Notes: generated by a model not told the origin, from the sequence alone. Positions 39,068 through 53,836 are shown, counted from the stretch's first letter. The stretch: 64,000 nt of DNA from Augochlora pura (GCF_028453695.1 NC_135782.1:8928001-8992000), one strand, 5' to 3'. Program-made: numbers and translations.

Positions 39068-41541
39068 TCGTTGTGTTAATGCTTCTCAAACAACTTGTAA
39101 GCGTTGGATATATTTTTAAAAGTTAGACGTATAATTTTTTTTACGATGTGAACATGACTTTATGCACGCGCCTTGTAGATACAATGCTTAGGATTTTATA
39201 ATATTACATAAACCATTGAACTTAGGTGGAAGTTTTCGGACAATGTTATTTTTATGAAAGCTCAAAAGAAGCTTGTGTAGTAAGGAATTTCTGTCACAAA
39301 GAGAGTTCGATTTTGCCAACAGTCACATTGAAACGAACGAATATGGTGACATGTTCCTCTATATTTTATAAATATTCTGTACATTTTTAAATGAATAAAT
39401 GATGTGTAGTATAAGAAAAATTGGCATTGTAGATAGAAAAATAGTCCAAATAAAATCATACTTACTATGCTACATTGGTATTCATGGGAGAAACCTTATT
39501 TACACAACGTGTGAATCCTTTTAAATTCGCAAATGATAAAAGAAAATATTTCACAGAACTTTATTCTGTGATTATTAAAGTAATTATTAAAATATAGTAA
39601 CATATACACCAAATGTACATACACACTTGTTATTGTATACTATTCTCTAAAATTTGTTATGTTTAGTTCAATCTGTACTTTTCTTAATGATTCTTAGCAA
39701 AATTATTATCAATGAAATTAATAATGTAAGATTACTAGCGAAACTTAACTAATTAATGTAGTTACGATAGTCAAAAATATTATCTATTACTTGTTTTAGC
39801 ATTATTCAATGGTAAATATTATCTATTATTTATAAATTAAAAAATGTTAAATAGGTGTATATATTATAAGTCTATTTCATAGAAACAAATATTTAAATAA
39901 ACTGATTTCAATTTTTCATCGGGAAGAATGTAAACTATAATTAACAGATCTGTGTAAATACTAACATATTTTTGTCATTTGCTTCTCTATGTACTTATTT
40001 ATAAACTGCTCATACATAATTCTAATGTGAAAGATAAACTTGAATAGTTGAGTGCAAAAGACTTTAATGAATGTGACCACTTTTCCTGACACGACTTTTT
40101 ATGGCATATATCATGCGAATCTCTTCGTTAAGATACTGTTACATAAAAAAAAAGACAAACTGAAATGACCGGAAAATTGTATACTGTCCAATTTGATTGA
40201 TTATTATTTAACGTTGTCTTTGATTTGTGATATAAATTATGTTTCTAGTAAATAACAATTTTTAATATGTAAATTATACAAATTTTGATTTAAACGATTG
40301 TGACGTATAATTTTATATGTAACGTCCCTTCAATGATTAAAACCATGTGTACTTAAAGAATGATTCACGATCTTACATAGTTTTGTAATAAATAAAAAGA
40401 ATCTTATTCCGCTAAAATATTCTTCGAGTATATGGACAGATTTGCGTGAACTATTTTTTGTTACTTTATCAACTTAAAGTGTACTTTAAATGTTATTGTA
40501 TATATATGCAATTGTATAATCGATAAGTCAATAATAAATAAAAACCTTCTTGAATACTATGCACATGGCAAATAAAGTTTATTCATTCCTTTTACATTTT
40601 CGAAATCAATATTTCAACATTGTTCATTTTTAGTTTGCATTTGTAACTATATATTTCGTTACTATCAAAAAATCTGTTTATAAAACACATACAATAAATT
40701 ATATAAACTAGCCGCTGTGATTTTGTTTGAATAAAAAGTATGAAATTAAATAAGTCATTGTTTTGAAAAATCTTGTGTACTTTAATTGTGTCTCTAGAAA
40801 TATCACTGCATTATTTACAAATATGAACAAGATACGATCGCAATGTTCAAATCACAAATAATAATTATGGCAATTATTCTGAGCGTCATAATTAATGAAA
40901 CTAACACAGGCTTTTTTTATTACAACCGACCTGCAGCCATATCTAAGAAACCTTAGATTACTAAAGAATTCTAAAGTTACATCATATAACGATGCAACCA
41001 TTTATGCCCTTTGAATTGTGTTAATGTATTTCAACTTATATTAATTGAATGTACAACAGACAAGATTGTAAAATACAATAGTATAACAATTACATGCATA
41101 CTTTTGCGTACAAAAATGTAATTTACTCAAATAGGATGCATATAGAGATATAAATTATATATTGTGTAGAATGTCTTATGCTAATTTATTTTGTAATGCC
41201 AATGTATATAATAAATATCGGCAGAAACAATTCTATATCTATCTTACAAATCTTAGTTAAACAACTTTTCACACTACCAATTATATGGTGCATTTTTTTA
41301 AGTTAACTGTAATGAATGTTTCTAGCCTTTATGAATAAATTATATGTGTATATCGTAAATGCTACATATTTTACAAAATTTATGAAATTTCTAGCATATA
41401 AATTTATTTTTTCTTTGCTAATCTTTCTAACATTTCCCATCATTTGGGGTTGGTCACAGATGCGATCCAACTTTTCGATTTTAACCATGAATCTGCAACC
41501 ACTTTTATAATACCTATGGAAAGAGGAAATTGTTTCAGCTA
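39068..41541. other. convergent 3' region of Fatp and Golgin-97
   Basis: Very AT-rich, with AATAAA hexamers at 39394-39399 and 39449-39454 for Fatp and many more further on. The minus-strand AATAAA read from TTTATT at 41403-41408 lies about 140 bases past the Golgin-97 stop. Presumably it is two 3' UTRs plus spacer. No gene is visible. Confidence 0.5.
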
Positions 41542-44500
41542 TCAGCTGGGTGGTATAGCTTTAGCAGTTTGTCCAAAACCCAAGTTAGGCCGAGTTCCAA
41601 ACCACGACATTTTCCATTCTAAGGTTTCTTGAAGCAATCTCTCCTCTTCAGGTGAAAAGTGTAGTAGAGTAGCGACAGCTCTCGTTAAATGCAGAGCCTT
41701 GTTAATAGAAAAAGAATTAAATATTATAAAATAACTAACATTGATAAATAAAATAGTGTTGTGCTTGGGTTTAATATTACGTCGTGTAAAGTTTACCTCA
41801 TATTCTCTACTCGTTAGGAACTTTATAAGAACATGTTTAAGATATTTAAAATTAACGTCGTCGTCTCTTGCATTACTATGCCTAGCGGTGACAGTCTTTG
41901 ACGAACTGGGTTTAAGTATTGCTGCTGAGGGTTCCACGTCACTATCCAATGACGAAGATGGTACTCTTAATTCTCGTTGAAGAGTTTTCTTCATGTCTGC
42001 TAATCGCTGTTGCAAGACTTTAACTGTCTAAAAATACATTAAACAATTAATATTCTATAACACATACTTCTTTTTTACACATTTACCTTAGTTTTTTCAT
42101 TTAACTGCTCTTCTAGGTCCATTAAACTATTTTTGAGAACTATTTCATTTCTCTCCATTTTTTCTCTGTCTTGTTCTCCTTCTTCTAATTCTGACATTCT
42201 TTGTTTCGTACCTTCTAGCTTTGCCACTGCTTCCATCATTTCCTTAGTTTTACTTTGCAAACTGTGCTCTAAACTTTCAACTCTGTTTTGCAGTTCTATA
42301 TTTTCAACTTCGTGTCGACGGTTTTCTTGTCTCACAATTTCAATATCTTGAGAAACTTGCGCATTTCTTAGCAATGCAGAGTCCTTTTCTCCCCTTTCTT
42401 TTTCGAGACATACCCTGAGTGTGGCTAACGATGTTCGTTCAGCTTCTAAGTCTTCCCTTAAACGTGCTACTTCTAAATGTAAAGAAGTATTATTTGTTCG
42501 CTCCCCTTCCAACGACAAGCGAAGATGCGCTACTTCAGAGGTGGCTGCCGAATAATTTGCTTTTGCTTCTTCCAAATCCTGCTTTAGTTCGATAATCTCT
42601 TTCGTTGAAGATTCCTGATATGAGAATAGAAATAGACTAACATGAGTAATATTTAAAGTTAACAATATATAAACTAATTTTTTATCTACAGAATTTGCTG
42701 AGATATTCATGTAATAGCTATCTTTGGAATTTATGGTACAATCAAAATTTATTACTAAAAAATCGAAAGCTAAAACGAAGTATGTATATTCGCAGCTATT
42801 TAGCGGAGTTAATTAAAGCATGAGTAAGTTTGACATGGAGCAATATTTTTGATATAAGCTATATAAATAAAATATATAATATGTAAATTTTATACAATTA
42901 TATTTCAGATGATTTCGGAAGTTTGTAACTTATTTAATAGAAACATACAAGTTGTTCTTATTAGCTATTGTATCTTAACATATATTATTTTACAGTAATA
43001 CATATAAAAAATAGTTTATGTAGAATGTTACTATATTTTAGTGTCACAAAATGAGAACACTCGTACTAAAATGGACAATTATTTTTTAAAAACAGATATT
43101 ACTTTTTTTTATAAGTTATAAAATAATTACATCTACGGTAATATACGAAAGTACAATTCATATAAAGAAAGCGCAGATAATCTTAGTTTAAAAATAGTAG
43201 TTAAAAGTACATGTAATTTGTTCTGGTTATCTTTTGACAGAAATCGTTTGTGCCATTAATTCCAAAGCTCGAACCAGCAATAAATATTGGTTCGAACATA
43301 ATCGTTGACTTGGATAACTTTTAGTATAATTTTTGATTTCTCAATGAAAATGATAAATGTTTCTGTTTAACCAGTGTGTCTTCTAGACTATAAAATATAC
43401 AATACGTTTTTCTTGAACCAGTTGCATCTGGATACGGATTCCTAATACTTATAACAACACAAATGTAATCAGACTGTGGCGTTGGTGTAGTAAAATATAA
43501 TATAGTTTGTTACCTGTAAGAAAACAATCGTGTTCACATTTGTGTTTATAACAATATATAAAAAGCCACTTGAGATAGGAATATAAAAATGGGTAAAAAA
43601 ACAAGCACAAAAAGAATACCATAACTATTTAATTTATTGGTTTCTTTCTTTATTCCACAAACAAAATGTACAGAAATGCGTTCGTACATAAAAATATTAA
43701 TATTATAATACTATCTAATTTTCATGTACAAAGGCAACACGGTGAGAATTATAGAATTTGAAAAAAGTCAATAAAACGGTCTTATTCATCGATTAGTAAT
43801 GTCGATTTCAATTAAATATAAATGTATTCAGCATGCTTGTAATAACAATAAATAAAGATTATGAACAAAAGAATGTGCTAATAAATATGCATAAAATAAA
43901 TGTTCTGTGCGTCAAGCTCCAAGCATCTTAGAAAAGAACATGCAAGTATATAGGCGATATGTAGTTTTCATTTATAAATTGATACATTACGCTTTCTAAG
44001 CGTTCGTGTGCACGCGTTCCTGTGTGCATATTGTAATCATCTAATATCGTTGATATTAAGTGATATATAAAATTGTTTAAAAGTTCAACTGCAATAAACA
44101 TTTATCAAATAAACGTGTCTTTTCAAAACCGCTGTCATATCACAAGCAACTGTGCAACATCATTTTTTTTTTTATTTAATATATTATTATGAAAAACTGA
44201 CTGAAGTATAAAACGTATTTCATGATCTTGTTCAAGTCAAGAACATTATTACATACAGTCAATTGTATTATTATAAATAATATACTCGTGTAATAAAATG
44301 ACTTAGTAAAAATTTATGCGAGACTTCGAAGATATTGTATCTGGTCTAAAATGATCCTTGCAGAAGGAGATCCTTGATAAAGGAAAAGTAAGTAAATTTT
44401 GCATCTCAAAATCTAAGGGACATCTTCTTACAACCAGTCTAGTCCATGCATGACTACATATCGCGGTAACTCACAATTTGTCGCTTAAACTCTTCCACCT

Positions 44501-47500
44501 CATCATCGACGCTGGCCCGGAGCTCTTTCAGTTCCGTGGCCATCTCGTCGATGTCCTCTGCCATGCGCAAAAGCTTGGCGTCTTTCGTTGCCATTACAAC
44601 ATTGTTCACCTCTATATCAGCTTCTAGTTGCTTGATCCTCTGTCTGAGTTTTTCACTTTCCTCTTCCACTCGTCTTCTTTCTAGGCCCTCCTCACCAGCT
44701 TGTCTGCTAAGTCTTCCGACTTGTGTTTCCAAGCTGGATATTTTCCCTGACCAACTAGTCTTTATATCGGATAAATGAAGATGTGCCTCCTCTAACTTTC
44801 TTTCTAACAATGCTCGTTCCCTCATGAGGTCAGCTATTCTCTCGTCCACTGTCACTTGATCGTTAGTTCCTAAAGCAACTCTTTGTTCTAACACGAAAAC
44901 TTTATCCTTTAAGTGACGCACTTCTTCCTCAGTTTGTGCTAACTGACAGGAAAGTTGAGTTCTTTCTCGCTGTGTAGAATGTCGTAATGTCTCCATTTCA
45001 TCCTGAAAATTGTGAAACTGTTACTAAAGATTAATTGTGCTTCTATTGTGGTTTTCATTGCTCCATGAAGCTTTGTTGCAAACCTTACCAAAGCATTGCT
45101 AATACATAAAGTTGAATAGAATATCACAAATAATCCAAACCTTATGAAGTCAAGAATAAGCGAATGATGATGAATTTGATGGTTAATAAGAATACTGCTG
45201 AAAGTGAACAAAATAAACAAAAATATATGAAGCAGAAATAAATGTTGAATTAAATATTCATTTTGTTGAAAGAATTGAGAAAGTCTTTTCTTATTAGTTA
45301 AAAACGAATATAATATAAATTGAATTTTAGGAAAGCCGCCAATTTATAATCTGAAATTAATTATTCCACGCTGTTACGAGAATAACAACATTGGAGTATG
45401 AGTATTGCAGTAGAAATAATTTAGATATTTTAAATGAAATCTTCTTATATATTATTATGAATAACTTTTGTAGCTGTTAAACCATTTTTATTAAGTTAAT
45501 ACATGCATTTCTCTTGTTATATTTTTAATTTGCACCAAGGAGAGAATTACATAAAGAGCAACACTGATGTAAGTAAAATCTATAGAAGTTATTTACATTG
45601 CAGAATAGCAGCAAAGCTTTGAAGACGTACCTCTAGCATCAGCAGTAGCAGCAGCAAATTAGCGGAAATTACCGCCTACTCTGATCTCCAATGCTCTCGT
45701 TTATCAAAGTTTTCCAATCTTCATGCGTTTGTTGTTTTCACAAAACTTTCAATATCACTTAGGTTTTGCTCATGTTCCATAACGAAATAAAAGCAAGTTG
45801 TTTATTCACAACTTCTGTCTTTGTACTCGAAAAAGTGCTTACATTTCTTGAATTAAAGTATAATAAAATGGAAATCAAAACTTCCTATGAAATAGATAGA
45901 AAGCATTTTAAGAGTACAAATAAGAGTTATGGAACATATGCACAATTATTTCATTGGAACAAATATCCGAAATACTCGATACAATAAAATACTTTAAGTA
46001 GTGACTATAGGTCGCAAGTATACCATAGATTGATATCATGTGACAATATAAAAAAAAAATGTGCAGAAAAACATGGCCAACCGTGACAAAACAAAAAGCC
46101 ATAAATAGAATGAACAAAATATTGGAAGGCTTCAAAATAAAATCAGTTTTTAAGAAGAAGCGTGCTTATGTCTATAAAGTATATGATCATCAATTTGAAG
46201 ATAGGTCATATGACATATAACTGGTAGTATAAAAACAAGAAACAATGTTTAGAAAAAACAATAAATTAGGAAAATTGTTTTTTCCATGCACTTCTGTCTT
46301 TTCCACGAATATCCCACAATATTAATGCGTACAAAATACAATACACAATATAAAAAATTACTTTCCCAAATTTAATCTTAATCCAGACTTAGGATATTGA
46401 AGAAGTTTCTATAATTATTTTTTAAACTAAAAAAATAGTATTCATAAATAATTTTATTTCATTATTTTATTAATAAATTATAATAATTTTTTATTAATAA
46501 ATTTGTACACAATAAAATCACTTCAGATTAAAACTTTTACCAAACTGATGAAAATAATTTGTCATAAGTCATTAACAATTGGAAATAATGTAATAAAAAT
46601 AAAATAATATATATTTAGGTAATTATTGACTGAAACAATTTTGATTAAAGTAATTTGAGTGAAGAAGTAACTTACTTCATATATAAATAGATGTTAAAAA
46701 CAACTATCAAGTTATTATATTACTTATGTTAATTATTCTTATATACGTATATTTAATTTTCTCAATAAAATGTATGCCTAATGTAATGAATTCATGTATT
46801 ATATGTATCATTATAATATAATTAATGTAGTAGAGTTTAAAGAAACTTTTAAAATCAAAGACATGTATGAACTGTCTCAAACCGAAATTATTAAAATATG
46901 CTCCATGTTTACTTACTCAAGTGATGTCATTAAGTAACTTATATTACATTAACACAATTACATGAGATAATCATGTTAACATAATCTAAAAGTTCATGGT
47001 ATATTTCAAATGATTCTCAAAATCAAATAAAGCAGTTATCACATAACCTACTCACCTGTACATTGTTAAGTTCATCTTCATACCGCCTAAGACGTGATAC
47101 TTCAGACTTCAAATTATCAATTTCTGCAGTGGCTGTCTTTAAATGTTGTGTTTTTTCGTCCACTTCTTGTTCCTTAAATAGTAACTTCAATAAAAGGAAA
47201 AAATATGTATAAACACAATAATACTTAACAACAGTAATAATTAATGATAGTAACATTTTATAAAGTATTACATAAAACATACGAAATATTTAACTTTGGC
47301 CAATTCTTGTGTCTGCAAATCCTCTAATTGTTCTGCATCTTCTTTAAAACTGTATAATTTTTTTTTGTATTCTAAAACAAAGCAGTTAATAAAATTGTAA
47401 ATGTAAAATAATCACATATTACCCACAATTTCAAGTAATTACTTTACTTTAATAAAGCAGTAAATTAGGATCATTGATAGAAAATTGACTAAGCAATTAC

Positions 47501-48477
47501 ATATGTCTATTCATACATACCTTCAGCATCTTTTAGAGATAATTCTAATGAATTTTTTATGCGTTCTACATTTTGTAATTCTTCTTCCAATTTACTTTTT
47601 TCTTTCTCTTGTTTTTCCACTAACTTCTTCCATTCCTTTTCTTTTTCAAGTAATCTTACTTTCCACTCCTCTTCTTTTTTTTCCATTCGTTTCAACATTT
47701 CTACTTCTTTCTTTGCTAACCTTTTTCGCCATTCCTCTTCTCTTGCCTCAAACCTTTTGATGTCTTTTGCAGAAAGCTGCATACCATCGCTTAATTTAAT
47801 GTCAAAACTATTATCTCTTTTCAAAGAAATTGGTGGAGAAGGTGATGCTGCATTTTCTTCACGTGAGCCATCTAATGAAATTTGTGATCCACTAATACTA
47901 CTTGTAGATCCTGCCTATTTAAGAAATTTAATTATTATTATTTCTTTAATGTAATGGTTGCACATGAAAAATTGAATAACGAATATAAATTTACACAACT
48001 TTTTTTACAAGAAAAATAAATTTTCATCATAGAAAATAAAATAATTTTTACAAAAATATGCTTCGTATTTAAGTAATCTAACAAGGATACTACTGCTACA
48101 CATTTTCACAAGTCCCAAAGTACATATTAGCATAACCAGAAGCTAAGTATATGCAAGTAATACTAATGAATTGTTTGGGAAACACATGTATAAGCAATGA
48201 CTAATATTTCGTTCAAATTGCTGTTTGCGTTTTTTGAATAATTAATAACACTTTTGAATGACCATGGGAAATTAATTACAGTCTATAAATAAATCCGTGA
48301 TACACTTATCATCGTAATCTCGTTTTGTATCAATAATATTCCGATGAATATAAATAATATGTTTACCTGAGACATATGCCTAGAATTAATGCCGCGCACG
48401 TTGCCGGCATTTCTAACAACTGTTGACACGTCGCTCCCAATTTCCTCTCGTATTTTATTTTTTAGCGTAGCAAACAT
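41542..48477 (-). CDS. GOLGA1: Golgin-97 (golgin A1), coiled-coil protein with GRIP domain
   Basis: This is a trans-Golgi tethering protein. In the family the GRIP domain binds ARL1-GTP on trans-Golgi membranes and the long coiled coil captures vesicles. Eight minus-strand exons join in phase: 48367-48477 (start MFATLKNKIREEIG), 47521-47914, 47283-47371, 47056-47172, 44475-45002, 42087-42614, 41797-42027 and 41542-41697 (TGA). They give 717 residues (human golgin-97 has 767). The N-terminal MFAxLKxKIxEE motif is typical. Residues from about 70 to 600 are heptad-rich coiled coil, with strongly charged runs such as EEEWRKRLAKKEVEMLKRM. The GRIP domain is at about 646-693 (VNFKYLKHVLIKFL, with Tyr651), followed by KMSWFG. 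Reading on past the donor at 44474 adds only VSYRDM before a stop, so intron retention would make a GRIP-less form. The gene is divergent from the exon at 49642. Confidence 0.95.
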
Positions 48478-49641
48478 AGTGCAATAACCTCCAAAGGGAC
48501 GAGCAGTAATTGACAACTACCACCTGTCAATGTCGATATTGTGCTGACTTTGGACCCGTATATACCAAGGCAGCGTTAAGAAAAATCATGGAATAAAATC
48601 GTCACGTAATAGTAATTCATTCTTCAACGATACATTGATTAATTCAATTTCAATGCGTCATCGTTTAATTTGCGGTGCACTCACGGCCACGGCTATAAAA
48701 ATTTCACAAACAATAACTGCCTTACACATTAGTGGCAGATGACTGCCATACTGGTTACTGTTACTGTACTAGTTTAGTTACATAGGCAGAGTTGCCAGAA
48801 TCAGACGAAACAGGCGCAAATAGGGATGTGTGACGTAGTCACTAGTTTTCTAAATTTTGTTACTTATTTCATAAAAATAACACAACAAATATAATCAGCG
48901 TGGAATGTAAATAGCCAAAGTGTATTGCGCAAGAAAATATTTAATCTCTGCTATTTGGAAAAGAATTTTAAATGATAACTAAAGATTGCACACTTAACAA
49001 ACGTAGTTGAATTGAAAAGGAACAAGAACTATGCACTAAGAAGATGCAATAGTTTCTATCCGTTGTTATATAGTCCTAATTATACAATAATATGCACCAC
49101 CTTTATGCTATACCACAGAGTGTACCACATGCAGGCACCGCCGATGATAAGTTCATACTTCTACCTCTTATCTAAACGATTAGATAAAAGAAGACAAACA
49201 GGTTTCATGTGAAAAATTGGAAACTTTGAAAAGCGCGGTAATATTTGAAATATAATATAATAGACGTTCAATAAAACTAAATCATTTCAAAATTTGAATA
49301 TTATTGAAAAATTATTTTCTTCACAACACATATCTAATTGAATGTTAATATACATTTAGTTTTACATTTCTTTTATAAAAAATTTGAATAGTGGAATATA
49401 AATATTCCAGTGAGATGTTGTGGTGATGTTAGTTCTTTTTACTACTCTATGTTGGCAGAATTTGCACAACACTTATGGCGCGCACACGTATTACGGATGC
49501 ATGGAGAATTACGTAGTTCAAATTTAACGGTTTGTAAGTCGCGTGGGGTTGTGTCATATGTCATGGATTAGTCCGTAGTTCGTGTAGATGTGATTTTTTG
49601 TGTTTTTAATGTTATTTTATTATTGTGAATTTGGATAAGCC
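48478..49641. other. bidirectional promoter region between Golgin-97 and the exon at 49642
   Basis: A 1.16 kb spacer separates two divergent start codons, so both 5' UTRs and promoters should lie here. No coding exon is seen. The short + frame at 49012-49212 has no recognisable similarity. Confidence 0.4.
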
Positions 49642-49691
49642 ATGGGGGACGTCTGGGATGAAACGGCAGCAGGAAAAAGCGCTTACGAAAT
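49642..49691 (+). CDS. short coding first exon of an unidentified gene (alternative 1)
   Basis: ATG at 49642 (context AGCCATGG) opens a frame reading MGDVWDETAAGKSAYE, then two bases (AT) before a strong GTGAGT donor at 49692. I do not recognise the protein. The exon lies head to head with Golgin-97, which fits a promoter just upstream. Its phase (two bases of a split codon) is the same as that of the exon at 54301-54422, so both could splice to one common exon beyond the window. No downstream acceptor partner was found within the window. Confidence 0.5.
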
Positions 49692-52600
49692 GTGAGTAAA
49701 TACTTAACATTCTGAGTATTGTATTCTGTTGTATGTTATTATTTTCGCCTTGCATGCCAGGGGGTCTGAGTTTTTCTTAAGCTAATTTTTGAATATTATT
49801 TGAGGTACTTTATTTGATATCTATTTTTTATATGAGTAGGTTAGAATCACAGTGGTGTAGATCATATTTTTTTCATTATGAGAAATATGGAGTGTTATTG
49901 TTTTCTAACGTGTGTATCTTTTATTGATCAAATTTATTATTAGGATAATTTAGGGTTAAATTAATTTACACTAACTTCATAATTCATTTTACTTGTCTTT
50001 TTAATATTATAACATGTATAAATGACATTTTAATATATACGTTAAAATTGTCGAGAAATTTTTTAAATCATTAATTGCTGCGTATCGATGATTACAAACA
50101 CCTTCTGCAAAATTTTACAATCTTACTAAGCTTTGAAAACTATAATATGGATGTACCTACTCTTTACAATGCAGAAATATATGATCTACTTATTCAGATC
50201 ATTCAAGACCCTCGGCTCGATCATTAAAAGCTGCTCGAAATAGGTACAGTAATAGGATCTACTTCTGCACACCTCTGTGCCACAGCTTGATCTCTTAACG
50301 AGAGTTGGTATAGAAATTTTCTGTGCTCTGATTCACTGACGAAACAGGATTCATTGCAGATTGGTTGCATAGTAAAATGGTGGGGATATGCGCGTTAGCT
50401 TAGAGAGTAAGGAAAGCGCGTAGGAGTAAATCCCATTACTGCCTTAAACCTATCCATATTCGATTGTTTAGAATATCCGAACTTTCAGTGCCAATATTGT
50501 AACAGCAAAAAGGAGTGGCCTTTAGCCGGAAAATAAAAAAACACGTTAGTTTTTTCGCACCAAAACAAGAAGTTAATTGATTAAACTATAATAATCCCTT
50601 GCATTGACTAGCAGCGCTTCTTCTTTTCTAATATAATGAGACAGTTTTTGTTTCTTGTACCTCTTCATTTATTTTCATCGGTAGATTTTGATGATGAAGA
50701 GATTAAAAAGAGGACGCGAAATTGTTTATTACGTTTAGTTTTGTCGCTATTTCCTCGCCGGCGTGTAAATGAACGATACATTTTTCTTCTTTCTAGAACA
50801 ATATACAGATCGATACAACGATTCTTGAATTTAACGTATTTTCGTTGATATCACATTCATATTTACAAGTATATGAAATCTTCGTCAGGAGACTGACTCA
50901 CTGTTACGGTGCAAAGGATTAGTAGAAATTACTATATTTATTTAATTTGCAATCTATTAACTGATGTTTTGTGTATCGTAAATTAGTTGTATCACAAAGA
51001 ATCATATAAAGAAAGTTTAGATATTTACAATTTAACAAATAGTGTATTGAAAAACATAAGTTTTATTATAATCAATTATTATCAAAATCAAATTAAAAAT
51101 TAATCCAAATTTGGAGTCGATTTACATGTATGTTGTATTCTTTCCAAATTTGAAATATTTTATATGCATTTATAGTATAAAATGAAGCGATTTACAAGCT
51201 GGTTACAGTGTATTTTAGATATGTAAAAAGTCGAAGTTAAATACATATAGAAATTGTACTTGGATATATTCTGAAATAATTTTCTAATGCACATGTACAC
51301 ACCTTTTGTAATATTTTCAGTGTAAATTAAATATTTTTAATAACGTTCCTTTATTTACATATATTTAAGATATTTAAGTTTGATCATTTTTATCTGAGGT
51401 GTAAATTACGTATTAATCTTATCTGTTTTTTAATTAAATAGTTATCTTCTAGATCTAGGTTAAAATCGCTCACGAAATGAAAATTCGTATCCGCACTCTA
51501 GGAATTACAAAGCTGTACAAACTTAAGAAGTAATTTTTCCCGCGATGATTAATATGTCGCGTAAATTTTTCGTAGAACTATAGGATAACAGAATTTACTT
51601 TACGAAAAGTGGGGATCATGAAACGGGTGATAGATGATACACTGGGTAATAACGGATGTGTATTCAATCATAATCTTACACATCAGATTCACTTGAAATT
51701 TCCTGGGTTCGCGAAATTCATTCTGAGTGTATCATCAATTGCATTTACGAAGTTACGACGTAAAATAATTAGGAGACAATACTCACGAAATTTTATTAAT
51801 TGTGAATAGTTCATAGAATTATTTTAATACGTATAATATTTGAAACATTAAGAACATCATGATAAAAATGTTAAGAAAAATTATTTACTATTATTATTAT
51901 TATTATATTTATTCTTTACACATTTGTAAATAATATTACATATTACGGTATAAACAATATTCTAAGGAAAAGCTAAAGATATAGAAAATAATCTGAAGTC
52001 GTTTGACAATCTTAAGAATCGGAATTTTCTATTTCAAAGATTTTTGTACCTTTTCTGATAAGATGTTTCTTTTTTTATTTTCTTTGCTCCGTTTCTATAT
52101 TATTGCGTTCCAGCTATTAGATCATTTTTACTGTTTTATGTATATGATGACTGAACTCAATTATTGGAGTTTTGCTTCAGCAAATGTCAAGCAAGTGGAC
52201 ACATGATTGATGTGAGTTCATTGATGTAATTATTAGAAAGTTATATAAGTGATATAAACCTGTAGAATGTATTTTTTAAATGTTCAGTACACACTCGGAT
52301 AACACGATTACAGAGAACGACCAACTCAAATAATTCTGTTGAATTTGAAAAAAGTAGTTCAGTTTTCGACGACATTTAAATTTGTATAACTAGATTGCGA
52401 ATTTTATGGATTTATGAGAAAAATGAATAGGTCAATTTTAGTGCAAACTAAAGTATATTCGTAAATTTTTAGATTTTTTAAATATTTGATGATCATAACG
52501 AAATAAAACGAACAAATACAAAATTTAAGTATCTGACTTAGGTAGTATACTTATCGTTTACTTTCTGTACCGTACTTTTCAAAGAAGTCGTCCCAGTTAA

Positions 52601-52919
52601 TTGGTTAAATTTTAAATACACTGCGGATCGTTATGCAAAATAAAAATTGTCAAAGTTAATTTAAAAACAAATATAATTAAAATGAAAGGGTCTACTCCCT
52701 TTCAACACTTGATTAACAGTTTCTGTCCATTAAACAAATGTTCTATCAGACATTTTTAGTCAAACTTTTTCGTTCAAGCATACAATATAATAGAAATGAC
52801 ATGAAATTTAAATAAATTCAAGCATGTAGTTGTTGTAAATCATTAAATGTATAGTGATTACGTTAGTGCTCGGTAATTCTAGCGTTAATAATTGTCCTAA
52901 ACTGAAAACAATGTAACAC
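49692..52919. other. AT-rich non-coding stretch, probable intron
   Basis: No exon is supported. A (TTA)n-like run lies near 51888-51907. The ATG frames at 50636-50848 and 52003-52206 have no recognised domain. If the exon at 49642 is real, this is its first intron. Confidence 0.35.
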
Positions 52920-53004
52920 TATCTTTAAATTCATCTGTCTTTATAGTTTCGTATTCGACCCGTTCATTTTTGACATAAATGCATAAAATCCGCAGTCCAA
53001 TTAT
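52920..53004 (+). repeat. interspersed repeat, copy B
   Basis: This is the second copy of the repeat described at 34640-34725, in the same orientation, with TTTAAATTC, ATTCGACCC and ATCCGCAGTCC at matching spacing. It lies just before the GC-richer leader at 53100. Confidence 0.6.
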
Positions 53005-53603
53005 AACATGTTAAACACCTAGAATTCATCGAAAATTGGAAATATAACAAGACCGCTTGGAGCCGCGGTATGCTCTTGGGTTCACAGAGTAAACTTCAGA
53101 GGTTCCATTGAGAAGCACTGAGTTTGACCGATAGGCACCGGGTCCACTGCGTTTCATTTCGTCCGCTCGCAACCCTGTTCCTATCTGTTTTTGTCATACG
53201 ACTCTAACACGGTGCACGTACGCCGTCTGCTCTTTATCTCGACGACGGACGTTCTCCTCTCGTTCTTGCAGCCGCGCAGGGTAGTTCTGTCCGTCTCGGT
53301 TGCACGCGAACGCAAACGCAGCAGAGTCCGTGGCTGCACGAATCTTCCCGACCTTAAACCCTCTGCGTCGCTCCTTGCTGCCTGCTGCCTCCTATCCTCT
53401 CCGTTCGGCTGTGCCCTGTGCCGCATCAGTCGCGTTCAATCCGTCGCTGGAGTACCGAGTGTCGCGCCACGACCAACGAATATTCGCGTATGAATCGATG
53501 TGTTTATCACAGAAAACACAGTCTCGTGATTGACCGATTAGCAAACTCGAGTCGTTCGATTCGTTTCCCTTTGTATATTTCTATGTGACAATCGTGATCT
53601 ACA

Positions 53604-53684
53604 ATGGAGAACAGCAGACCGGCAAGAAAGCGATCGCTTTCGTCCAAGCGGACGGTATTCAAGTACAAACTGCTGATCCAGTGA
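53604..53684 (+). other. upstream open reading frame, 26 codons
   Basis: ATG in good context (ACAATGG) starts a very basic 26-residue frame (MENSRPARKRSLSSKR at its start) ending in TGA. It lies in the presumed leader of the exon at 54301 and could lower or regulate its translation. No similarity was recognised. Confidence 0.35.
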
Positions 53685-53836
53685 CTGAGTGCAAGTGTTC
53701 GGTGAACCGTCGTATTACGATACTGTTTTTACTGTCAATTGTTTGTCTTTCGAGTCTCTTTTTGACCGGAAGCTGTCGAGCCCAAAGAGGGTTGTGCGAA
53801 TACAGACGAATACACCAGTGACCGAGATATCGTGAT

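Noticed and set aside
45631..45675. A 45-base in-frame, phase-0 mini-exon on the minus strand inside a Golgin-97 intron, with a GTACGT donor
   Set aside because: It would insert a run of six leucines into the coiled coil, and the acceptor side is purine-rich with no pyrimidine tract.
53181..53533. Overlapping frames on both strands, 77-100 codons
   Set aside because: Arg/Ser-rich products of a low-AT leader, with no consistent coding signal.
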